This document shows positions 6,886 through 12,403 of a stretch of DNA of 15,986 nt, in pieces. The notes beneath the pieces are model-generated. The model was not told the DNA's origin and made no database searches. It saw only the letters and a list, made by a program, of their open reading frames with translations. Each line of letters opens with the position of its first letter. Within the stretch, counting starts at the first letter, position 1. This stretch comes from UBA9547 sp043769845 (GTDB taxonomy: Bacteria > Bacteroidota > Bacteroidia > Cytophagales > UBA9547). Where the stretch lies: NCBI GenBank assembly GCA_043769845.1, contig JAYVIX010000129.1:1-15986 (forward strand). The letters run 5' to 3'. Both the position numbers and the translations under genes were made by a program.

Positions 6886-7572
6886 ATGCGCTTCGACATC
6901 ATCACATGCCTTCCTAAATTGTTGGAAAGCCCTTTTTCCCATTCGATCCTAAAAAGAGCGATCGACAAAGGACTGACCGAAGTACATGTGCATGACCTCC
7001 GAGATTATTCCCCTTCCAAGCATCGTCAAATTGATGATTATCAGTATGGCGGTGGTGCAGGAATGGTGATGATGATCGAGCCTATCCACAACATTATCAC
7101 CAAACTACAGTCCGAACGCGAATATGATGCTGTAGTGTATATGACTCCTGACGGAAAAACCTTGAATCAAAATATGGCCAACGGTTTTTCGCTTCTGAAG
7201 AAAGTGATTATCCTTTGCGGACATTATAAAGGAGTAGATGAAAGAGTGCGTCAAAAATACATCACACACGAAATCAGTATTGGAGATTATGTGCTATCGG
7301 GTGGCGAATTGGCAGCGGCTGTTTTTGCCGATTCCATCATTCGAATCTTGCCTGGGGTTTTGACAGACGAAACTTCAGCATTGACCGACTCATTTCAGGA
7401 CAACCTGCTTTCACCACCTGTTTATACCCGTCCAGTAGAATTCATGGGGCTAAAAGTTCCAGATCTATTGCTCTCGGGACATACTAAAAATATTGAAACA
7501 TGGCGCAGCGAACAGGCTTTGGAAAGAACGAAGGATCGTAGGCCTGATCTTTACGAGAAAATAGGGCTATAA
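6886..7572 (+). CDS. trmD: tRNA (guanine-N1)-methyltransferase TrmD
   Basis: TrmD methylates G37 next to the anticodon of tRNAs reading CNN codons, using S-adenosylmethionine, and so prevents frameshifting. The 228-residue protein has the family opening MRFDIITCLP, YGGGAGMVM near residue 54, and the SAM-binding trefoil-knot elements CGHYKGVDERV (111-121) and SIGDYVLSGGELA (131-143). Asp168 in TDSF is the likely catalytic base and SPPVYTRP follows, as in the family. The ATG is immediately before the first conserved strand. It lies downstream of rimM, probably on the same transcript. rplS comes 156 bases later with its own promoter. Confidence 0.97.
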   Translation: MRFDIITCLPKLLESPFSHSILKRAIDKGLTEVHVHDLRDYSPSKHRQIDDYQYGGGAGMVMMIEPIHNIITKLQSEREYDAVVYMTPDGKTLNQNMANGFSLLKKVIILCGHYKGVDERVRQKYITHEISIGDYVLSGGELAAAVFADSIIRILPGVLTDETSALTDSFQDNLLSPPVYTRPVEFMGLKVPDLLLSGHTKNIETWRSEQALERTKDRRPDLYEKIGL

Positions 7573-7664
7573 ATCTTTACTTGGACAAATTCTTGTGTTC
7601 TTTATAGAAAGAAAAAGGCCGCTAAATAAAATTCGAAACAAGGTCTTTATTTTTAAAGAATTCA

Positions 7665-7693
7665 TTAGCAAATCAAAAAAATCACTACATTTG
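7665..7693 (+). promoter_or_regulatory. Candidate promoter for rplS
   Basis: TACATTTG at 7686-7693 is a full match to TAnnTTTG and continues as TACATTTGCAATCCC. The -33 position has only TTA (7665-7667, 18-base spacing). The rpsP promoter has a very similar core and downstream sequence (TATATTTGCATCCC). The leader to the rplS start codon is about 30 bases. Confidence 0.55.
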
Positions 7694-7728
7694 CAATCCC
7701 TTTTAAAAAAGGACAAAATATCATTGCC

Positions 7729-8091
7729 ATGTCTCTAGAACTACTTGTTAAAAATCTTATAGAAGTAGAGTACACTGAAAAATACAACAGTGTACCTGAA
7801 TTCGGTGCAGGTGACACTATCGTTGTGCACGTTAAAATCAAAGAAGGTGCAAAAGAAAGGATTCAGCTGTTCCAAGGTGTTGTCATTCAACGCAGAAACG
7901 AAAACTCTATGGGAGAAACGTTTACTGTTAGGAAAACATCTAATGGTGTAGGTGTAGAAAGGGTTTTCCCAATCTTATCTCCAACTGTTGACAAAATCGA
8001 AGTACTAAGAAGAGGGAAAGTTCGTAGAGCTAGAATCTTCTATCTTCGCGCTGCAAAAGGTAAAGCTGCTCGTATCAAAGAAAAAAGATAA
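7729..8091 (+). CDS. rplS: 50S ribosomal protein L19
   Basis: L19 lies at the 30S-50S interface of the ribosome. The 120-residue product is of normal length and shows the family's signature segments: a GDTIVVHVKIKEG strand, RIQLFQGVVIQRR, TFTVRKTSNGVGVERVFP and LRRGKVRRARIFYLR, ending in a Lys/Arg-rich tail. The ATG gives a normal L19 N-terminus (MSLELLVKNL). It follows trmD, as in many bacteria, but has its own promoter motif 36 bases upstream and a strong terminator, so it can be expressed independently. Confidence 0.98.
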   Translation: MSLELLVKNLIEVEYTEKYNSVPEFGAGDTIVVHVKIKEGAKERIQLFQGVVIQRRNENSMGETFTVRKTSNGVGVERVFPILSPTVDKIEVLRRGKVRRARIFYLRAAKGKAARIKEKR

Positions 8092-8111
8092 TTTACCGTA
8101 TGTAACAATAC

Positions 8112-8142
8112 AAAAAGCCTCTGCTAAACCCAGAGGCTTTTT
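8112..8142 (+). terminator. Rho-independent terminator after rplS
   Basis: A perfect 12-bp stem (8112-8123 with 8131-8142), GC-rich at its top, closes a 7-base loop and ends in a T tract. It lies 20 bases after the stop codon and separates rplS from hisH. Confidence 0.88.
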
Positions 8143-8161
8143 CGTTTTCAAATTCATTCAA

Positions 8162-8746
8162 ATGGAAGTTGCGATAGTTAAATACAATGCAGGTAACATA
8201 CAATCTGTCGTTTACGCACTCAATCGACTTGGCTGCGAACCTATCGTGACCGATGAACCTGAACTTCTAGCCAAAGCCGATAAAGTACTTTTTCCTGGCG
8301 TTGGCGAAGCAAGTACTGCAATGAATTATTTACGAGAACGAAAACTTGATTCTGTCATAAAAAACCTGAAACAACCCGTTTTAGGAATCTGCCTAGGGCT
8401 TCAACTAATGTGTAGCCATTCTGAGGAGAATGACACTGAATGTCTTGGCATATTCGACATCAAGGTTAAAAAATTCCCCTCTTTAGGAATAAAAGTTCCT
8501 CAAATGGGATGGAATACTATTTACGATCTTAAATCCCCGATTTTTCAAGACGTAAAAGAAAATGAGTACATGTACTTTGTACATAGCTATTTTGCTGAGT
8601 TAAGCGAATTTACCTCAGCAAAATGCCATTACGTAAATGAATTTAGTGCGTCACTGAACAAAAACAATTTTTATGCCGTTCAGTTTCACGCAGAAAAAAG
8701 TGCTACCGCAGGCTCTCAGTTACTTGCAAATTTTTTGCATCTGTAG
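8162..8746 (+). CDS. hisH: Imidazole glycerol phosphate synthase, glutaminase subunit HisH
   Basis: HisH releases ammonia from glutamine and passes it to HisF, which makes imidazole glycerol phosphate and AICAR in histidine synthesis. The 194-residue protein is a class I glutamine amidotransferase: FPGVGEA near residue 44, nucleophile Cys77 in LGICLGLQL, KVPQMGWNTI, YFVHSYFA, and His176 and Glu178 in QFHAEKS. The usual motif is QFHPEKS, so Pro is replaced by Ala177. No hisF, hisA or other his gene is in the window. The ATG starts directly at the first beta strand (MEVAIVKYNAGN), the normal N-terminus. The 3' 44 bases overlap a convergent gene. No clear promoter is visible between the rplS terminator and this start. 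Confidence 0.93.
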   Translation: MEVAIVKYNAGNIQSVVYALNRLGCEPIVTDEPELLAKADKVLFPGVGEASTAMNYLRERKLDSVIKNLKQPVLGICLGLQLMCSHSEENDTECLGIFDIKVKKFPSLGIKVPQMGWNTIYDLKSPIFQDVKENEYMYFVHSYFAELSEFTSAKCHYVNEFSASLNKNNFYAVQFHAEKSATAGSQLLANFLHL

Positions 8747-9155
8747 CCTTTTTTGTCCCGCATTCTAACAACCACTTCATGGCCTTATTTTGGTCATGAA
8801 AATATTTAGTGGTAAAATTTTCCGTCAATTGCTCCAAATCATTCACAACCTCCTCCACAAATGCGTCAAAAAAGATTTTATTGGTCACAATAGCATTGTA
8901 AGTAGCAGTATCATCCTTGAACAAATTGGCAGCATAACCTCTTTCTTCTTGTGAAAGATCGTACGTTAAATTTGAAATATTTGAATAATATCTCAATGGT
9001 TTTAAAGTCTTGAAATAAGAATGGAGCTGATGGAGCTCTTGAAAATATTCATCATTAGTTGGCCTATCCCTCGAATACTTCCATTCACTAATGAATAATC
9101 GATCTCGTTCTGAGTATAAAAGTACTTGAAATTTGCTTTCGTATAGTTGGCGCAT
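8703..9155 (-). CDS. Hypothetical protein, possible SEC14/STAS-like (SpoIIAA-like) fold
   Basis: This 150-residue protein has no signal peptide, no membrane segment and no catalytic motif. Its layout resembles small STAS/SEC14-like proteins common in Bacteroidota: an N-terminal strand pair with LLYSERDRLFISEW, a helix with DEYFQELHQLHSYFKTL, a strand with a conserved Asn/Asp-like position (YYSNISNLTYDLS), and a C-terminal FHDQNKAMKWLLE helix in which Phe-x-Asp/Asn-x-x-x-Ala-x-x-Trp-Leu is typical. That similarity is from memory of patterns and is weak. The last 14 or so codons overlap the end of hisH on the opposite strand. A 13-base imperfect palindrome (9190-9202) lies 35 bases upstream of the ATG. 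Function unknown. Confidence 0.65.
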   Translation of the reverse strand: MRQLYESKFQVLLYSERDRLFISEWKYSRDRPTNDEYFQELHQLHSYFKTLKPLRYYSNISNLTYDLSQEERGYAANLFKDDTATYNAIVTNKIFFDAFVEEVVNDLEQLTENFTTKYFHDQNKAMKWLLECGTKKATDAKNLQVTESLR

Positions 9156-9266
9156 GCCTTCTTGATTTAAAGTGTAGTTATGATACGTTTTACCTAAGGT
9201 AATAGTTACACCGAAATGAAGAATATTACGCTTTTTTACTCTATTTTCTTTCTACCATTTGCTAAC

Positions 9267-9306
9267 AAAAAAAACGGAGCCATTGAATAAATCAATGACT
9301 CCGTTT
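9267..9306 (-). terminator. Rho-independent terminator for the 9327-9956 gene
   Basis: Plus bases 9272-9286 pair with 9292-9306 around a 5-base loop. The single non-pair on the plus strand (C/A) becomes a G-U wobble on the minus-strand RNA, and the A tract at 9267-9274 becomes its U tract. Both points show it works for the minus-strand gene, 21 bases from its stop. Confidence 0.85.
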
Positions 9307-9326
9307 CAGAACTTAAACTATCGAAA

Positions 9327-9956
9327 CTATCGCTGCAACGAAAGCATGTGACTAGATTGAATCTTATCAGCCAAGAAAAACATCTCTACTGCAATTTGTT
9401 TTGACCTAGCATCTGCATTATCTGCCGAATTTAAACTCTCGTCCACATTTATACTTATGTTTTCAGTTGTAGGAATTTGAAAATTATCCGCCTTTTTAGA
9501 AAACATCAACATTGCATTTGAATCCCACGAATAGCTAACCAAATATCTGGGATTCGCAGAGAAGGGAGTATTATCGCTAATTTTGAATCCTGCACTTTTT
9601 AACGCATTTACCGCAGATTTAGAAATCGCAGTCTCTTTCATTCCTGCTGAATAAACCTGTACTCTCTTTAAATTAAATTTCTCGATCGCAACTTGCATCC
9701 ACGCCTGAGACAATTGGCTAATTGAAGCATTATTTTCAGATGTAAATACAATAGAAGCTACCTCTCCCCTGCTTTGAGACAAAGAGACAAGTTCTGCTAC
9801 TTTAGATAGTTCATTTCTTCGTTCAGAACTAATGCTCGCATACTCTTGGGAAAAATTGCTCGTGAACCGATCTAGTTTCTTAACCAAAACTAGTTGAGCC
9901 GAAGCACCAATGCCGTAGACTGTCCACAACACAGAAAGTAACACACGTAGTTTCAT
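9327..9956 (-). CDS. Signal-peptide protein related to low-molecular-weight phosphatase/ArsC, active site lost
   Basis: Residues 1-20 look like a signal peptide ending in GASA. The remainder follows the fold order of a Bacteroidota low-molecular-weight phosphatase/arsenate reductase-like family: a helix region (about 28-62), strand IVF, a P-loop region (71-80), helix SQLSQAWMQVA, strand VQVYSAG (100-105), SAVNALKSAGFKI (114-126), then MLMFSKKADNF and a terminal SKQIAVEMFF helix. Active relatives have Cys-x5-Arg in the P-loop. Here the loop reads FTSENNASIS, with Ser73 at the Cys position and Ile79 at the Arg position. The Asp-Pro segment carrying the general acid also seems to be missing between about 165 and 185. 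The frame is intact and has a clean terminator, so it reads as an expressed pseudoenzyme rather than a decaying gene. Relationship inferred by pattern alone. Confidence 0.65.
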   Translation of the reverse strand: MKLRVLLSVLWTVYGIGASAQLVLVKKLDRFTSNFSQEYASISSERRNELSKVAELVSLSQSRGEVASIVFTSENNASISQLSQAWMQVAIEKFNLKRVQVYSAGMKETAISKSAVNALKSAGFKISDNTPFSANPRYLVSYSWDSNAMLMFSKKADNFQIPTTENISINVDESLNSADNADARSKQIAVEMFFLADKIQSSHMLSLQR

Positions 9957-9994
9957 CGCCTTTTTATTTATATTGTATTACGAAGGTAATAACT

Positions 9995-10013
9995 TTATGT
10001 TACATAATTGTTA
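9995..10013. repeat. 19-bp direct repeat, copy 1, upstream of the 9327-9956 gene
   Basis: Matches 10145-10163 at 18 of 19 bases (TTATGTTAC, then A or C, then TAATTGTTA). This copy lies 39 bases upstream of the gene's start codon and just downstream of the candidate -7 element. Confidence 0.7.
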
Positions 10014-10021
10014 ACATTTAA

Positions 10022-10029
10022 CAAATCTA
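10022..10029 (-). promoter_or_regulatory. Candidate -7 element for the 9327-9956 gene
   Basis: Reading the minus strand gives TAGATTTG, a full TAnnTTTG match and identical to the rnz element. TTG triplets occur only at 13- or 25-base spacing, so the -33 partner is doubtful. The 19-bp repeat copy 1 would cover the expected transcript start. Confidence 0.35.
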
Positions 10030-10144
10030 TAATAAAATATAACAAGCTAAAAAACAATCACTTAAAGTACAAGTTTAAAATACTAAAAGCTCATTTGCGT
10101 AAAAAAGCGTACTTATTTTGCACAATCACAAATAAATAGAATCC

Positions 10145-10163
10145 TTATGTTACCTAATTGTTA
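10145..10163. repeat. 19-bp direct repeat, copy 2
   Basis: Second copy, 150 bases from the first, near the rpsP terminator. The intervening 130 bases are AT-rich and hold no gene that I can see. Confidence 0.7.
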
Positions 10164-10186
10164 CTAAATAATATACTGATAAATAC

Positions 10187-10221
10187 AAAAAAAAGAGCCC
10201 TACATTTCTGTAAGGCTCTTT
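10187..10221 (-). terminator. Rho-independent terminator after rpsP
   Basis: Plus bases 10192-10204 pair with 10209-10221 around a 4-base loop. The one C/A non-pair on the plus strand is a G-U wobble in minus-strand RNA, and the A run 10187-10194 becomes the U tract. It lies 21 bases after the rpsP stop. Confidence 0.85.
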
Positions 10222-10242
10222 GTAAAGAAGAAAACGTCTTAA

Positions 10243-10848
10243 TTACTCAGCAGCAGGAGTTTCGGTTACTTGAGCAGCAACATCACCTACTTCTGTAACT
10301 GTTTCTTCTGCCACTTCAGCCGAATCGCCAGCAGCCGCTTTCGCAGCAGCAACAGCAGCAGCCTCTATTTCTGCAGATGCAGCATTACGCTTATCCGCTA
10401 CAACTTTCGCTTTCGCTTCGTTAGCAATTTTTTCAGCAGCAAGTTTCGCCTTCTTAGCTTCTTCAGCCTTGTTAACAAGACCAGAAACTTTACCTTCTAC
10501 TTTCGCTTGTTTTGCTTTTACCCATTCGGCATAACGTGCATCAGCAACATCTTGCGTGATTGCACCTTTGATCACACCCACTTGTAAGTGTTTACGGATC
10601 AAAACACCTTTGTACGAAAGCATTCTGCTTACAGTATCAGTTGGTTCTGCACCATTTAGCAACCATTTCAAGGCTTTATCCTCGTCAAATAGCATAGTGG
10701 CAGGATTGGTGTTAGGATTGTAAGTACCTAACTTCTCGATAAAACGGCCATCGCGTGGCGAAGTGGCATTGGCTACTACAATGTCGTAAAGTGCTAATTT
10801 CTTGCGTCCTCTACGAGCTAGCCTGATTTTTACTGATGATGATGCCAT
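10243..10848 (-). CDS. rpsP: 30S ribosomal protein S16 with long Ala/Glu-rich C-terminal tail
   Basis: S16 is needed for 30S assembly. Residues 5-90 carry the whole conserved protein: VKIRLARRGRKKLALYDIVV, the SPRDGRFIEKLGTYNPN segment, and a helix KALKWLLNGAEPTDTVSRML. A typical bacterial S16 has 80-90 residues, whereas this one has 201. The extra part (about 105-201) is a Lys/Ala-rich, probably helical stretch followed by an acidic, Ala/Val/Thr-rich end (EETVTEVGDVAAQ). Extended S16 proteins are usual in Bacteroidota. The gene has its own promoter and terminator, so it is a single-gene unit, and it is not next to rimM where it is often found. Confidence 0.96.
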   Translation of the reverse strand: MASSSVKIRLARRGRKKLALYDIVVANATSPRDGRFIEKLGTYNPNTNPATMLFDEDKALKWLLNGAEPTDTVSRMLSYKGVLIRKHLQVGVIKGAITQDVADARYAEWVKAKQAKVEGKVSGLVNKAEEAKKAKLAAEKIANEAKAKVVADKRNAASAEIEAAAVAAAKAAAGDSAEVAEETVTEVGDVAAQVTETPAAE

Positions 10849-10894
10849 TGAATTGTTTTTAGGGTGGAACTCGTCCGTTATAAATTTTGGGATG

Positions 10895-10923
10895 CAAATA
10901 TAACGATTTTTCTAGTAAATCAA
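10895..10923 (-). promoter_or_regulatory. Bacteroidota-type promoter for rpsP
   Basis: On the minus strand TTG (plus 10921-10923) and TATATTTG (plus 10895-10902) are separated by 18 bases. The sequence continues GCATCCC, like the rplS promoter. The leader to the rpsP ATG is about 46 bases. It sits in the short gap after nth. Confidence 0.6.
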
Positions 10924-10932
10924 GTTTGATTA

Positions 10933-11616
10933 CTAAGCAGATAGACTTTTATTCGTTGCTGTTGTACTTTCTTTTTTCTGCTTATCGGCATGGAATTTAC
11001 ACCATTCAGAAATTCCACAACTCTCGCATTTCGGTTTTCGAGCAATGCACACATAACGACCATGCAAAATAAGCCAATGATGGGCTACGGGAATATACTC
11101 CTTAGGAATGTTCTTGACCAAGGCTTTTTCAACTTCCAAAGGTGTCTTCGCATTTGCGTTCACCAAGCCTAAACGTTTCGAAACACGGTAAACATGGGTA
11201 TCAACCGCCATTGCTGGCTGGTTATAAATGACGGAAGCAATTACATTGGCTGTCTTGCGACCAACTCCTGGAAGTTTCTGCAACTCTTCTACCGTATCTG
11301 GAATTTCAGAATGATAATTTTCGACAAGCATTTTAGCCAAACCAATCAAATGCTTGGTTTTGTTATTGGGATACGAAACTGACCTGATATACGGAAATAG
11401 TGTATCAAAATCAGTCCGGGCCATGGCTTCAGCAGTAGGAAAATCCATAAAAACCCGTTTCGTCACGATATTCACACGCTTGTCGGTACACTGTGCACTA
11501 AGTACCACCGCAACCAGCAGTTCAAACGGATTTGAATAAAGCAATTCAGTCTCGGCATCAGGCTGATGCTGCGCAAAGTAATTGATTAGTTGGGTGTATC
11601 TTTCTTTGCGTGTCAT
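10933..11616 (-). CDS. nth: Endonuclease III (DNA glycosylase/AP lyase)
   Basis: Nth removes oxidised pyrimidines from DNA and cuts the abasic site in base-excision repair. The 227-residue protein contains LSAQCTDKRVN near residue 39, the helix-hairpin-helix LPGVGRKTANV (115-125) with catalytic Lys121, and Asp139 in VDTHVYRVSKRLG. The four iron-sulphur cluster cysteines are Cys190, Cys197, Cys200 and Cys206, in the standard C-x6-C-x2-C-x5-C spacing. The C-terminal tail beyond the cluster (KQKKESTTATNKSLSA) is polar and unstructured. It begins 15 bases after the YafV-type gene and probably ends that operon; no terminator is visible, so some read-through into rpsP is possible. Confidence 0.97.
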   Translation of the reverse strand: MTRKERYTQLINYFAQHQPDAETELLYSNPFELLVAVVLSAQCTDKRVNIVTKRVFMDFPTAEAMARTDFDTLFPYIRSVSYPNNKTKHLIGLAKMLVENYHSEIPDTVEELQKLPGVGRKTANVIASVIYNQPAMAVDTHVYRVSKRLGLVNANAKTPLEVEKALVKNIPKEYIPVAHHWLILHGRYVCIARKPKCESCGISEWCKFHADKQKKESTTATNKSLSA

Positions 11617-11631
11617 TGAAATTCTTGATTA

Positions 11632-12402
11632 TTACACAAACCGAAATTCGTCAGCGTCTTCTAAAGCGGGGAATTCATTTCGGAATTGAATCAATTGGTC
11701 TTTGTCTAGTTCGATCAGCAATACGTCTTCTTTATCGGCACAATGCACGATCTGATTACCCTTGAAATCATATGCAGAAGAATCGCCACTGTGGTACACT
11801 CCGTTTCCGTCATTACCAATCCTATTTACGCCTACGCTATAGCTTAGATTTTCAATAGCGCGCGCTTTTAATAAGGTATTCCAAGCATTTGCTCTTTTCT
11901 GAGGCCAATTGGCAACATAGATTAAGCAGTCGTACAAATCCTGTTTTGCATTCCTAGACCAAACAGGAAAACGCAAATCGTAACAAATGAGTGGACAAAA
12001 TTTCCAGCCTCGCCATTCTATTACCAATCGTTGCAGTCCTGCTTTATAGAAATTATGTTCGCCACCGTAAGTAAAAAGATGTCGCTTATCATAAAAATGA
12101 GAGACACCATCTGGCTGAACCCACCATAAACGATTAAAAAATAATTCATTTATTTTTATTATAAAACTGCCACATATAGCGGAATTTGTCTGGCTAGCCA
12201 TTTGTTTCATCCACTTATGTGTCGTGAGATTCATCGGTTCAGCTAACGAGTTTGTGTTCATTGAAAAACCAGTGTTAAACATTTCAGGTAATACAATGAC
12301 ATCAACAGCTGCTTCTATTTTCCAAATTTTTTCTTCAAACTGCGAAAGATTGGCTGAAATATCTTCCCAATATAAATCGGACTGAACCAAGGCTATTCGC
12401 AT
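11632..12402 (-). CDS. yafV: Nitrilase-superfamily omega-amidase, YafV type
   Basis: YafV/Nit2-type omega-amidases hydrolyse the amide of 2-oxoglutaramate or related alpha-keto amides left by glutamine or methionine-salvage transaminases, giving the keto acid and ammonia. The catalytic triad is present: Glu40 in VLPEMF, Lys106 in YDKRHLF and Cys140 in LICYDLRFPVW. The YafV-type features MRIALVQSDLYWE, FNTGFSM, YVANWPQKR and ARAIENLSYSVGVNR are all there, and 256 residues is the normal length. The ATG is one base after the ABC gene's stop, and nth follows after 15 bases, so it is inside a tight operon. Substrate assignment rests on family knowledge only. Confidence 0.92.
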   Translation of the reverse strand: MRIALVQSDLYWEDISANLSQFEEKIWKIEAAVDVIVLPEMFNTGFSMNTNSLAEPMNLTTHKWMKQMASQTNSAICGSFIIKINELFFNRLWWVQPDGVSHFYDKRHLFTYGGEHNFYKAGLQRLVIEWRGWKFCPLICYDLRFPVWSRNAKQDLYDCLIYVANWPQKRANAWNTLLKARAIENLSYSVGVNRIGNDGNGVYHSGDSSAYDFKGNQIVHCADKEDVLLIELDKDQLIQFRNEFPALEDADEFRFV

Positions 12403-12403
12403 C

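Noticed and set aside
7598..7613. Inverted repeat TTCTTT-ATAG-AAAGAA after trmD, considered as a terminator.
   Set aside because: AT-only stem apart from one pair and no T tract after it, so not a credible terminator.
9190..9202. 13-base near-palindrome TTACCTAAGGTAA upstream of the SEC14/STAS-like gene.
   Set aside because: Single copy, not perfectly symmetric at the centre and not tied to a clear promoter; left as a note only.
9327..9956. The phosphatase-like gene considered as a decaying pseudogene.
   Set aside because: No frameshift or internal stop, an intact signal peptide and a well-formed terminator; a pseudoenzyme fits better.
10270..10587. Plus-strand open frame opposite the S16 tail, rich in Ser, Phe and Cys.
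   Set aside because: It is the antisense of the Ala/Lys/Glu-rich repeat-like tail, which creates a stop-poor frame by composition.
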